Origin: Calliopum simillimum
Taxonomy: Eukaryota; Arthropoda; Insecta; Diptera; Lauxaniidae
Assembly (NCBI GenBank): GCA_951812925.1
Contig: OX638369.1
Location: 52,695,061 to 52,759,060 of the forward strand
Direction: 5' to 3'
Length of the DNA stretch: 64,000 bases
The translations under genes and the position numbers were made by a program. Shown one piece after another: positions 22,295 to 33,449 of the stretch. Numbering within the stretch: the stretch's first letter is position 1; every line of letters begins with the position of its first letter. The notes beneath the pieces were generated by a model, which was not told the origin of the DNA, did no database searches, and was given only the letters and a program-made list of their open reading frames with translations.

Positions 22295-24680
22295 AATAAT
22301 CGTTGCTCCAACCTTTGATTTTTCCATTACTTCGAAAAAGTGCTGCATCGTAATATGCATTTTATCGGACAGTCAAACGACTCTAAAATCCTGCAACTCT
22401 AGTCTGGAAGTATTCTGAACTTTTTAAATTTTATCCAAGAAGATTCATGTGCCTCTAGTCTTGACATAAGCACAGATTGTTTACCCAAGTGATGCACACT
22501 CAATACATTTATAGGAACAAAACCCTTCTGCAAAGTGAACAAACAGCTTTAAAAACAACTTAATTCAGGAATGGTTGTTTCCTCCCATTCAACAACTGTA
22601 AAGCCCAAGATGGCATGTGGAAAGGTTAATCAATCCAAAACGTGCTAAGAAGGAAGCTCTACACAGAGATAATGTGAAGACACTGTAGATTAAATTCTTT
22701 TTACCAATCATTCAAATGATGTATAAAAAAATTCTCGCTCGTAGCAACGCGAGTAAAAATTGAGATAGCCCCTTTTCTAGTTGGGCCATTTTCCCCATAT
22801 AAACAAAAAACATTTTTTTCTAACTAAAACAAAAAAAAATTTTTTCTAACTTAAACAAATATCAAAATAATCTCTTTATGTGTTTTGCGATGCTGAACGC
22901 GAATCTAACCTCAGAATTGCTCTATCGTGTACAGTTTTTGAGATATTCTAACCTAAAAACCAAAAAAAAAGAATCGTTTTTAGCCATTTTTTGTTCATAT
23001 TTAAAAAGATATGCCTAATGTGTTCAAAAAAAACGTTTTTATTTTTTTGATTTTTACACAAGTTTTTCATTTGGGACTCATTTCAACGGGCACTTTCAAA
23101 GTCAAAAAAAAAAAAATAAATTTAATTAATTAATTCAATTACAGAGACTATTTTATTGGCCGCAAGTAGGTGTAGAAAATACTGAAGCTTCAATATTAAT
23201 TTCTCAGCTTTTTTTGAAGAATATTCTTGCATTTTTACTTTGAAATAACGCTTCAATATCCTTTTCTTCTAAATAACTCAGAGTATTGTCAGTGACTTAC
23301 TTACAATAAAAATATTCTTCACTTGAATGCCACATGTGACTAATACTGAAAAGTCTTAAAAGAAATCAAGGGGTTATGTCTATTTTTTTATCACGAATAA
23401 TGACAAATATTTCAACATTTTAGCAAATACTTATTTAAAATCCCCAACAAATCCAAACAAATATAAAATAATGCTCTCACAATATATTTCTTTTTTAAAT
23501 CTAATAAATTAGTAAAAATCCCATTTTCTTAACATCCACCTCCGCTGCAAACCAAAAAATGTCATTACTTTGGAAGCAACATAAAATAAGCTTAACAGCA
23601 CACAAACATACATACATCGTACGTAGAAAAGCAGCAAAAAAAGCTCTTGAGAAGCTGCTTTTAAAATGGGACTCAAGATGGCTTTTCAGTAATGGCTATA
23701 AAAGCCAGCTGTTGTCAAACATTAAATTATCCTTTTTATATGAAAATTATGCCAAAATGATGGCAAACGCATATTCGATGAGCACAAAATTATGAGCAAT
23801 GGATAGGATACATTTGCAGAAAGTGAAAGAGAATATTAAGGTACGAGTATGTACTCGTATAAAATTTGTTTGAAAAAGGATATCCAAAAGAATTTGAAAC
23901 ACATTAGAGCGCATTTAAATGACAATCGTTGTAAGAGTAAAAAAAAAAAAAAATAAGAAAAAAGAGCAAAAAGTGAGCGTGACAGAATAAATGTTACTAA
24001 AAATAGATGCACTGTAAATATAAAGTATGAAAATAAATGGTTTATCTTTTGACAAAAGGATAATGTCATTCGAAGATGTGTAAAAAGAGGACTTGAAAGA
24101 ATTTTAACAATAGTCAATATGAGTGCAATACCACATGATTTTTTTATATTAAATTGCATTATTATTATTCAAATACATAGCTATGAAGGACATTCGTACC
24201 GCCTCTTTCCCAATCACAAAAGTGCTAGATTATATATTAATCTCATCACTGATGTGGGATCAATCAGATCTATGTCATTATTAGGATGCAGCACTTTTTC
24301 GAAATAATGGGAAAACTGAAGGTTGCATCAAAGATTATCTTGGGAGCAGACCTTATAACAAAGACTGCATACTTAGTTTCGATCAAAACCCCCGAAAAGA
24401 TGGCCCGCCCGTGGTTCGAATGACGGTCTAGGCGACAAAATCATTGTTTTTTCATTATATATAATATTTTTAATATTCCGCCCTTCGAAAATTACAAAAA
24501 AAAAAATTTTTGAAAAAAAATTCTGAAAATTTTCTTTAAAAATTGCAATTTTTGTACTGAAACAGCAACAAATTTCATTTTTGGAATAAAATTTTTTAAG
24601 CAAAAGTTGACGTGAGAATATCACAGAAAAAATCAATTGTTTCGAAATTACTGGCAGTTAAGAAAAATTTTATCATTAAG
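22295..24680. other. Intergenic, no gene seen
   Basis: AT-rich. The only recognised item is the second copy of a dispersed repeat at 23036-23106. A lone GGTTCGAAT near 24413 lacks an A-box. Confidence 0.45.
23036..23106 (+). repeat. Dispersed repeat, copy 2 (pair at 3636-3700)
   Basis: Contains AGTTTTTCATTTGGGACTCA and ACGGGCACTTTCAAAGTCAA. Confidence 0.6.
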
Positions 24681-24683
24681 ATA

Positions 24684-25915
24684 GGGTAAACGCGGGAGAT
24701 ATTGCACCCTTTTCGTAAAACTGCTATAAAACCAGAATTAAAAGAGATTTTGAAATAAAGTAAGCACAAAATTATTCTTTTATTAATTTGAAACAAAAAT
24801 AAGTACTTCAACTAGAATAAAAATTATTGCAAATATGTTTTTTCTTCATTATAAAAAAATGCTATAAAGTGCCAAATCACCCGAGACTACGGGTGATATG
24901 GCAACATATCATGGGCGGCTTGGCACCATGTGTACACAAATGATGTATATATTTCATGTAACCACATATAGCACATTAAGCATTGGATCGTATCGCCTTT
25001 TTTAGGGGGTTGTTCATATTCTTCTCTCCATCCAACTTGCGTTTATAAGTTTTCTTCTGTGGTTGTGTTTTTCTTTTCAAATTTTTTGTTTTCTGCTGAA
25101 CCACATTTTCGGGAGACATTAGAATCCTTTCCATTTGTTTTCGTGTGCTCGGCTTAGAACTTTTCGATGTCGTTGTTATTGTCGTTGTGCTATTTCTTTT
25201 AAGACGTTTTCAGGCTTTTCTAGCAAACCCTAGAGAAAATCTCAAATTAATCAAATAAAAATAAAAACACAATCAGTAAAAGTCCTACCTGTTTAAAATT
25301 CTGTGACTCTGTGGCACATTGAAGCACTACAGCCAAATTTTGCCCATGATTTTTCTCAATGAAATCGTGTAAAAAAGGGTGATCTGGAATTTTATTTGGA
25401 CTTAAAAGATAAATTCTGATAGATAAAATCCCAGAAATTCCGTTTGAAGCACTTGTTGCTTTGGTTCAAGCCTCACACAAAAGCTGAATGTGCTTGGTTC
25501 TAGAATGCTTTCCTCGATGATGAGCCCGTATTATTACAGATGCCATATCTCCCTTTCGGTAGGTACCGAGTAAAAATGCCACGAAACGAATAAACATGTT
25601 CATTCAAAAACGAAATCACATTCAATTCTGTTTGTTTTGATATATGCACCATAAAACTGTATCAAGTAATCAGCGCTCTGCCGCCTCTCAAAGCATATGC
25701 AAAACAAAAGTCAGTCGTTTACATTTCAAAAATTTCTTTAAAAATCCCACACATGAGGTATCATTGCAAATACAGCTAAATGAACAACATACCATGAAGT
25801 CTGTCGCGCAGTTGAATTAAACTGTGTCCATATTTGATTGCTACGAAAGCTGCAAGCATTAAAATTGAGAGGGGTGCCATATCAGCCAAAGGTGCCACAT
25901 CGCTCGCGTTTTCCC
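24684..25915 (-). mobile_element. Pogo-like element (internally deleted), TA-flanked
   Basis: TA + GGGTAAACGCGGGAGATATT... at the left; inverted GGGAAAACGCGAGCGATGTG + TA at the right. Subterminal repeats of GGTGCCA(C/T)AT / GATATGGCA lie near both ends (24840-24930, 25870-25900). The minus-strand interior keeps two exon-like pieces with a plausible 60-bp intron. TA target and GGG(T/A)AA ends fit pogo-type Tc1/mariner elements. Confidence 0.6.
24985..25440 (-). pseudogene. C-terminal remnant of a pogo-like transposase-type protein
   Basis: On the minus strand an open stretch reads ...IPDHPFLHDFIEKNHGQN..LQCATESQNFKQ (about 25290-25440), then a donor CAG|GTAGGACT (25289) and acceptor TTTTCTCTAG|GG near 25230. 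The next exon starts GLLEKPENVLK and, after a one-base A-run frameshift, continues as a basic tail (STRKQMERILMSPENV, then a K/R-rich end) stopping at about 24985. Basic tails with (S/T)P..R..ILxSP motifs are usual in pogo/Tigger transposases. The DDE core is missing. Assignment is moderate. Confidence 0.4.
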
Positions 25916-26218
25916 TATTTAGTGTAAAATTTTTTTAAGTATTTAGGATGGAAATTAATATAAAATCGCATTTTTCGTAATAAAAACAACAGTTGGCAAG
26001 GTATTACGGTTAAGTCGTCAGTTGCTTTCTTTATATTTTTTTTTAAGCATCTCAAATTGCGTGTAATTATGATGTACTCAACATCCGATATGGTTATGGT
26101 TAAAAGCGAATTATCTTCATTACAGTATGAGATCATGAGATTTTGAACGAAAAAGAAATTTTACTAAAAATAAAAAAATTAACATGAAATTTAAAAAATA
26201 GTTTATAGAAAGCAGTTA

Positions 26219-27086
26219 GAAGGGAGATGTGTGTACCTTGGTCCGAGTGTACCTCGGTCCGAGTGTCGGTTGCCACTCAACAGTTGCAAGTGTACGATAA
26301 TGTTCTTCTATGGAATTTTCCACTCATACCGGTGACTCTTATTAGCAGATTTCAGACCGTCAAGCTGTATGTGTGTATAAAAAGCGACGGAAAAAGTGTT
26401 TTTTGTGTGTAAAAATTTGTTTTTGGAGTAAACTACGAAACGTTTTGTGAGAAACTTACTTGAAATATTTCAGTTTTACAACATCACGAAGGAAGTTTAG
26501 TTATTGTTTTAAGCTTTTAGTGTGTTTTAGATGTATATTCATTAATGTATGTTATGGGTTTTGACAGTCTGTGTGTACCTTGGACCTATGCTTATTGACC
26601 AGCGGGCCTTTTACGACCTACGGGCCATAATCCCCTCTCAATATAATATTATTATTATTATTTACGTGATTAATGTATTTATTTGCAACCATTTTTGTTT
26701 AATTAATTTTTTTTTTTTACTAAATGCACTCTTTTGTGTTATAATTTTTGCATATGATTAATTTATTGTTTTTATTGAAAAAAATTTTACTTTTGATTAC
26801 ATAATAAATGGTTCTTTCATAATTTATTACCTAAATACAATGTGTTCTTTTTTATTTTTAATAGTCCAAGGTACACTTGCATGGTGTACCTTGGACCTTT
26901 TGAGATTGCAACGGAAAAAGTAATATTTCTACTCAATGGTGAGACACAGAAATATCATTGTCACGTCATTTGATGCTGCAAGCATTGCAGAAATATAACT
27001 TAATCAAAAACTAAAGAAACTTTTTTGAAAAATCCAGCACATTGAAAAAACTGAAAAGCAGACCAAAGTACACACATCTCCCCTAC
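26219..27086. mobile_element. Second pogo-like MITE, directly upstream of the gene
   Basis: The left end GAAGGGAGATGTGTGTACC and, inverted, the right end GTAGGGGAGATGTGTGTAC are TIRs next to TA. The motif GTGTACCTTGG(A/T)CC recurs at 26230, 26573, 26871 and 26883, as subterminal repeats do in this class. No coding capacity. It ends only about 85 bp before the likely transcription start of the GALNT gene. Confidence 0.6.
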
Positions 27087-27167
27087 TACAAAAAAGTTGA
27101 TTTTCATAATTTAGTGGGCGCATACTGTATCACAACTTTTTCTGTTCCATGTGCGCTTAGTTATAAA

Positions 27168-27173
27168 TCAGTC
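27168..27173 (+). promoter_or_regulatory. Candidate initiator of the GALNT gene
   Basis: TCAGTC matches the arthropod initiator consensus (TCA(G/T)T(C/T)), 73 bp before the ATG. There is no clear TATA box at -30 and only a poor downstream-element match. Inferred, not proven. Confidence 0.35.
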
Positions 27174-27242
27174 TCATTCGGTTAAAGTTAAACTAAAAGT
27201 ACTATTTATTATTTAAATTTTTCTATTTTTAAAATATCATAA

Positions 27243-29117
27243 ATGCGCAAAAAAAGTAGGAAATTATTGATCAAATACAGCCTGTTCACGATCTTATTTT
27301 TTTATATAATAATCGTAGCTCTATTGATATTATTTCGGAAACACGATATTCTGCACAAACTTACTCAAAATTGCATTAAAGATCCACTAACGAAAAAAGA
27401 TTGGCATGATTGGTATGCCATACACTTGGACTACAGACGTGTTGGCCTTGGGGAACTGGGTAAACCAGCCACGTTGGGCAACAACACAGATCATGTATTG
27501 GAAGCAAAATTGCGTAAGCAGCATGGACTTAATGTACTTTTGTCCGACGCTATATCTGTCAATCGGTCAGTGCTAGATGCACGTGACAAAGGGTAACAAT
27601 TTTTTAAACCTTTTTATGGACTATACTACTTAAAATCTATACACTTGCAGTTGTTTTTATAAAAAATATCTCAGCAAATTGCCCACAGTCAGCATTATTA
27701 TACCCTTCCATAATGAGCTGCTAAGCACTTTTGCGCGCACATTGCACAGTTTGATCAATCGGACACCCCCAGAGTTACTCAAGGAAATTATACTCGTGGA
27801 TGATTTTAGTGATTTGGAGTTTTTCGAAAAGCTTGAAAAATACGTTACGGCACATTTCACTAAAGTACGTTTCGTGCGTATGCCCGAGCGTATGGGTCTA
27901 ATACGTGCACGCCTTGCCGGTATACGTAAGATGACTGCAGAAGTACTGGTAATCTTAGATGCACACATCGAAGTCGGTTACAATTGGTTGCCACCATTGA
28001 TAGAGCCCATAGCGCTTAATAAACGCACTGTTGTTTGCCCATTTGTCGATTGGATTTTTGCTGACGATTTGCGCTATTATCCTACGCAACCAAGGCAAGG
28101 GGCCTTCGACTGGACTCTAACATATGCAGAGACAGCTATTTCTCCAAAGGATTTAAGGAATAGTACAGAACCCTATCCTAATCCAATTATGATTGGTGGC
28201 TTATTTGCAATGTCTCCCGATTATTTTTGGGAGCTTAGCGGCTACGATGAAGGTCTAAAGATATGGGGTGCAGAGCAATATGATTTAAGTTTCAAAGTTT
28301 GGATGTGCAGCGATGGTCAAATATTAAATGCGCCTTGTTCGAGGGTGGCACATCATTTTAGGGGAGGTGTTAATAAAGGAATACATGCTAAAGATGAGCA
28401 ATTCTTGATAAAGGTTAGTAAAATGTTGCTAACTGGTTGTAACTGTTTAATATTAAATTATTTTTTAAGAACAAAAAACGCATTGTTGAGGTCTGGTTGG
28501 ATGAATATAAGAAATTCTTTTATGAGCGCCATTTCAGTTACGTACAGCAAATGGATGTCGGGGACTTGACCAAACAGAAAGCGCTACGTGAAAAATTGCA
28601 TTGTAAAACATTCGATTGGTACATGAGAGAGATTGCTGACAATATACTTAGGGAATATCCACCAGTCCAGCCGCTAGAGTATGCCGTTGGTGCTATTCAA
28701 AGTGTTGGATCACCAAGCTTATGCATCGATAACATAAGTGGGCGATCAACACTAGATTTGTATACTTGCGCTAATAATCTTCAAAAGCCACATGACAATC
28801 AAATGTTTCTATTGAGATGGAGTCGAGATTTACGATCAGCAAAATTGCCTTGTTTTGATGTTCCAAAATTATACAAAAATGCTCCTGTGATTCTGTATGC
28901 ATGTCACAATAGAGGTGGAACACAATTTTGGTATTATGATCGAATGTATAAATGGCTAGTAAATCGCCCACATGGTATTTATTGTCTGGAGGCTTTTCCG
29001 CGAAATATGTCGCTGTTCATGAACATTTGTGATATAGATAATGTTAATATGAAATGGAATTTCGGTGTTGTTAATGATACAGCACTTGATAGTTTTTATG
29101 AAAATTTGAAAATATAA
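27243..29117 (+). CDS. Polypeptide N-acetylgalactosaminyltransferase (three exons: 27243-27592, 27651-28413, 28470-29117)
   Basis: This enzyme would transfer GalNAc from UDP-GalNAc to Ser/Thr, starting mucin-type O-glycans in the Golgi. The spliced frame has 586 codons, a normal family length. An in-frame TAA directly precedes the ATG, which fixes the start. Residues 9-31 are a hydrophobic anchor after a basic N-terminus (type II topology). The stem is short. The GT-A domain holds PTVSIIIPFHNE (128-139), the metal-binding D-A-H (220-222), WGAEQYDLSFKVW (322-334, Glu325) and RVAHHFRGG (348-356). LHCKTFDWYM (414-423) leads to a ricin-B lectin domain (about 442-575) with QFW and CDIDNVNMKW. WGAEQ replaces the usual WGGEN and DAHIE the usual DAHCE, so it belongs to a diverged insect subgroup, but the catalytic residues are kept. 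The exact orthologue is not identified. Confidence 0.95.
27593..27650 (+). other. Intron 1 of the GALNT gene (58 bp)
   Basis: GTAACAAT...ACACTTGCAG. It splits a Gly codon (GG|T) so that DARDKG joins CFYKKYL, which matches the family pattern. Phase 2. Confidence 0.9.
28414..28469 (+). other. Intron 2 of the GALNT gene (56 bp)
   Basis: GTTAGTAAAA...TTTTTTAAG, phase 0, between FLIK and NKKRIVEVW. Reading through would stop the protein at 28569, so splicing is required. Confidence 0.88.
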
Positions 29118-29828
29118 ATTCTTTTTTGCATAAATCTCTACTAAATTGCTTGAAGAATGTTTCTGTAAATGAGTCATAATGTCAAAACCTTTTCTCCAAT
29201 ATAGTATTTAATTTTCTTAGAGATATCCTAACTTAAGGCAAAAGTGCAAAACACATGTTTAATGTCATAATTTCAATTGGCTTGCAGTTTGTTGGAACTA
29301 AATAGAAGTTGGCTCTGTTTTCACAGAAAGTCCATCTAATGGTGTCGAATTAAACTAAAAGAACCATATTTTTCAAAAATAATCAATTATTATGCAAATA
29401 ATGGGTATTGCCCTTGAATGAACTTGCACCGCTATTAAAAAGAACGACATTTATTTACAGTCATAGGCAAATCTATTTTGACAAAAAAAATTCTGTATGT
29501 TTTAGATTCTTATAGAATATATATTTACATATCAAGAAAAGCAGCACAATATAGAAGTTCCAAAGATAAATTATTTTGAAAATAACTTACATTTTTAACA
29601 TTCACTCTTTAATCAAAAGAATAATGAGCCAATCACTGTTTTAAGCAAAAATTGCGAATCGAACGATTGAATTTTATTGCGTTTAGTTGGAGTGCGCTTA
29701 GCAAAAAAGTAAAAACAAAAAAATATTCACTCAAGTAGTGCTGCCGTTTTCGAAAAAAAAACTATTTTTCTAGGTATGACTTCACTTAAACTGATAAACT
29801 GTAGAGAAAACGACTAGTCCGATTTCTT
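29118..29828. other. 3' flank of the GALNT gene
   Basis: No canonical AATAAA was seen in the first 300 bp; ATAAAT occurs at 29130. AT-rich and without a recognised gene. Confidence 0.4.
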
Positions 29829-30480
29829 ATTTTTTTTTTATATGGTATATGTGGGACTGCATGCGTAATTTTTCGACGCAAAATAAAAATCGATTTTTAT
29901 CCCAAAAATGTGTTCTTCAAGTGCTTACGATGACTCATTAAAATTTTTACGCCAATCGGCTGCGCCAAACCCGATATATCCACTAAACAGTTTATTGTGT
30001 AGACCGGTTTTCCCGTTTTTTCATGATTTGCAGGCGTGAATAACTCGAAATGAGTGCATTTTCATGGCATGATGGTTGTAAAGAAACTTGTTTCTGGTAT
30101 CCTGAAAAATATTTTCGTCATGGATAAAGAAATTTTTCAGCATGCCCAATATGACTTTTTCCATTTACAAGTGTTTTTATGCTTTTCATATCGTGGGCTC
30201 CTAAATTTTTTGCCTCACCCAGTCTCAAAATGTTTGTCGAAGTGTCCATTGATAGTTACAAAATTTTCACAGTGGAGACTTCCATATTGCCCTTTAAATC
30301 ACGAAAAAATTAGAAAATCCTCTACACAATAAAATGTTTAGTGGATATATCGGATTTGGCGCAACCGATTGGCGCTAAAATTTTAATGGGTCATCGGAAG
30401 CACTTGAAGAACACATTTCCAGGGTAAAAATTTTTCGTCAGAAAACTTCGCATGGAATCCCCCATATGTATTTGCGTGAT
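29829..30480. mobile_element. Foldback / long-TIR MITE
   Basis: 29840-30005 and 30322-30480 are inverted copies of about 150 bp. They share TGTGTTCTTCAAGTGCTT, CATTAAAATTTT and CGATATATCCACTAAACA, about 80 percent identical. The central 300 bp is unique; its 92-codon frame (30054-30332) has no domain. Confidence 0.65.
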
Positions 30481-30731
30481 ATTTCTGGAAGATGATCACG
30501 TATGACTTCGGGATTTGCATATTTTTGACCATGAAATAAAAATAGAACTCCGAATAAATAAAACTTCGAAAGCCGAATTTTTCCACATTTTCATCACACC
30601 TATTGATTGACATAGAAAATAACGCCTAATGAAATAACTCCCAAAAACAAAAGCGAAATTTGGGCGATAATCATTTTGGAAATAGTCCCCAAAATTTATT
30701 TATAATTAATTATTATAATTAATTAATTATA

Positions 30732-32020
30732 TTGGGTGTACAACTTAAAAACCGGAATTTTTTAGCGAAATGTGATGCTTTATTGTGGAAAAATGTTACA
30801 ATATATTTTATTCAAAGTATTGTCCATTGGAAGCTACAACATTTCCCCATCTTTCAGGCAATTTATGAATTCCATCCCAAAATAATTGCGCCGGCTTGGC
30901 GGCCAAAAATGAATCGAGCCAATTTTCGATATCTTGAACTTAAGTGAACCGTATTCCTGATAAGACATTCTGCATCGATCGAAACAAATGGTAGTCAGAT
31001 GGTGCAAGGTCTGGGCTATAAAGCGGGTGATGCAAAACTTCCCATCCGTTGTTTTCCAGATAATTTTTGACTGGGGCAGCAATATGTGGCCGAGCGTTAT
31101 CGTGGTGGAAAATGATTGACTCGTGTCTGGTCGCATACGTTGGCCGCTCTGCCTGGATTTTTTGCTTCAATCGGATCAATTGTTGACGATAGAGTTGAGC
31201 ATTAATGGTTTGGCCACCTAACAACAGCTCATAATGGATCACACCAAGCTGGTCCCATCAAATACAGAGCATTACCTTCGAAGCGTGAATATTTGGCTTC
31301 GGCTGTGATGGGCCGGCCTCACCTTTCTTAACATACGCTGTTTTGCGCTTGGGATTATTATCGTAATGGATCCACTTCTCATCGCCAGTGACAAAACGAT
31401 GCAAAAAACCCTTCCTTTTGTGGCGTTCAAGCAGCATTGTGGACATCAAAAATCGGCGTTCGACGTCCCTTGGCTTCAACTCGTATGGCACCCAATTTCC
31501 CATCTTTTGAAAAATTCCCAAGGCTTTCAAACGTCTGGAAATTGTTGCTCGATCAACTTCCAATGGTTCTGCAAGTTCTTCTTGCGTTTGACAAGAATCT
31601 TGATCGAGTAATGCCTCCAATTCTTCATCCTCAAACTTTTTCGGCTGACCAGGACGTTCTTTGCCTTCGACATCAAAATCATCACTTTTAAACCGTCGAA
31701 ACCACTCACGATAGCTTGATTCAGCTGGAGCATAGTCCCCATAAACTTCTACAAGCAAACTATGACTTTCCGCAGCAGTTTTCTTTGCAAAAAATGACCC
31801 AACGGAACCTCCCGCAAATGCTGTCTTTTTCTCCAATTTTCGAAGTTATTCATCGTGAAAAATAATAATGATGCACACAAGATAAAATTGTTTTGTTGAC
31901 TGATTTTGACAGCTGTCAAATGTACCTTCAAAATGACATATATATAAAGTTCGAGCTTTCACGATATTTGTTAGTACGGACATCCACCGTCAAATTCCGG
32001 TTTTTAAGTTGTACACCCAA
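30732..32020 (-). mobile_element. Mariner element, 1289 bp, full length but dead
   Basis: Flanked by TA (30730-30731, 32021-32022). The TIRs are 29 bp and identical, beginning TTGGGTGTACAACTTAAAAA. The size is normal for mariner. The transposase gene lies on the minus strand (30808-31853) and is broken by one frameshift and two nonsense codons. Identical TIRs and a clean TA duplication indicate a fairly recent insertion into an older repeat. Confidence 0.93.
30808..31853 (-). pseudogene. Mariner transposase pseudogene (D,D34D)
   Basis: It begins MNNFENWRKRQHLREV (31853 downward) and then changes frame near 31800 to continue AKKTAAESHSLLVEVYGDYA. It carries the HTH region and the catalytic motifs VTGDEKWIHYD, HHDNARPH and SPDLAPSDYHLF. 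The last two Asp are 34 residues apart, so all three catalytic Asp are retained. In-frame stops occur at 31258-31260 (TGA where Trp of a WWDQLG motif is expected) and 30940-30942 (TAA after GIRFT). The frame continues DIENWLDSF...ASNGQYFE to TAA at 30808. Few lesions suggest that it died recently. Confidence 0.93.
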
Positions 32021-32317
32021 TAATAATTTGGGCGTTTTTGGTTTTTGGGCGTTATTTCGTTTTTTTTTTTTTAAATGAAATAACGCCCAAAAAACGAAAT
32101 AAAGTCAAAATTTTGGAGATTATTTCCAAAATGATTATTGCCTAAACTTTTCCATATATACATACGTAGATCACTATTTGTGTTTTGGGAACTGGCAACA
32201 CTAATGTCAATAGCTAAATAAAGTTTGACATTTTTTAGCATAACCGTACTCACAACGTTTTGAAGTACAAGTGCTACTTGTTTTGTTTACAGTGAGTTAA
32301 GAAAATCAATTTGGCCA

Positions 32318-32670
32318 AAAAATGGAAATTTCAAGAGACGTGGATTATCTCAACAAGAGTGTGTCGATGAACTCAGTTCTTTGTATGGCGATAAAGAACC
32401 ATAAAAAACCACAGTATATGGCTGGTATAGTGAATTCAATCGTGGTCGTAGTTCGGTCGCCGGCGAATTCCGTGTAGGTCGTCCAAAAATGGTTGTTGTG
32501 CCACAAAACATTGATACAGTGCATGAACTGATAATGCACGATCGTCATGTGACACATTGTGAGATGGAAACATCCTTGCACAATAGTTCCACTTCAATAC
32601 ACTCGATTTTGCATGACCATTTAGTAGTCAAAAATGTTTGTTCTCGTTGGAAACCCCATAATTTATCAAA
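32318..32670 (+). pseudogene. Mariner transposase N-terminal (HTH) fragment, second family
   Basis: From 32351 the frame reads QQECVDELSSLYGDKEP, a stop, KTTVYGWYSEFNRGRS, then GRPKMVVVPQNIDTV (from 32480), RHVTHCEMETSL and PHNLS. This is the paired HTH region of a mariner family distinct from the 30732 copy but related to the fragments at 49796-53140. The catalytic domain is absent: a palindromic unit (32686-33130) follows directly. Confidence 0.75.
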
Positions 32671-32685
32671 GTATGAATTGAAAGT

Positions 32686-33130
32686 AGGTGATTTTTATAG
32701 ATTTCTGATCGCTGAATCTAAATATGACCTCCGATTTGCTCCATCACGTCTCAGATCCGAGTTATACTTCTAACTTTTTCAATTGAATCGTTAGTTTCCG
32801 AGATATCATCGATTGAAGTAAAGGTATCGCTAATCCCTGTAAAGGACTATACGTATATTTAATTTGTATACCTTTACTTGAATGGATGATGTCTCGGAAA
32901 CTAATGATCCAATTGGAAAAGTTAAAAGTACGCTTTAAAGAAGAAGCTCATGGCTATTTAATACCGCTGTCAAAAATGAACTAGACTCTTTTAAGGCTGT
33001 ACGCCATATGTTTGAAAATAGCATTTTCTGCACTTTAAATCAATGATAACTCGGATCTCAGACGTGATGGAGTAAATCGAAGGCCATATTCGGATTCAGC
33101 GAGCAAAAATCTATAAAAATCACCTACTCT
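32686..33130. mobile_element. Nested palindromic element
   Basis: GTGATTTTTATAGATTTCTG...AGATCCGAGTTAT (32690-32766) is repeated inverted at 33042-33125. A second inner pair (AACTTTTTCAATTGAATCGT... and 32872-32925) continues the hairpin almost to the centre at about 32845. It interrupts the mariner fragment. Confidence 0.6.
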
Positions 33131-33449
33131 GATCTCATACTTTTTTCATCGCAGGACTGTGTAATCAATGAAAAAATTGATTTTTTTAACTCACTGTAAA
33201 CAAAACAAATGGCACTTGTACATCAAAATGTTGTGAGTACGTTTATGTAAAAAAATGTCAAACTTTATTATGGTGTTGCCAGATTTTAGCTACTGACATT
33301 AGTGTTACCAGTTCCCGAAATATAAATAGTGCCACTCGTATCATCGTTTTTGAAAGTTATTCCTTTTTTATTTTGGGCGTTATAACGCTATTTAATTTTT
33401 TGGGCGTTGTTTCGTTGTTTTTTTTTTGTGTTATTTTCTAACGCTGAAC

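Larger units (their letters stand above)
30615..33440. mobile_element. Composite nest of elements with AGAAAATAAC ends
   Basis: AGAAAATAACGCC near 30615 and its inverted counterpart near 33435 bound a region with recurring GGGCGTTATTTCGTT motifs (32045, 32085, 33375, 33405). Inside it are a mariner copy (30732-32020), arms of an about 250-bp inverted repeat (32076-32318 and 33165-33420), a second mariner fragment and a nested palindrome. The block ATAATCATTTTGGAAATA at 30669 recurs inverted at 32122-32145, on both sides of the mariner. Outer boundaries are approximate. Confidence 0.5.

Noticed and set aside
24400..24425. GGTTCGAAT as a further tRNA-like unit
   Set aside because: No A-box, no shared upstream TACAAATTT motif and only a weak T run; left out of the set.
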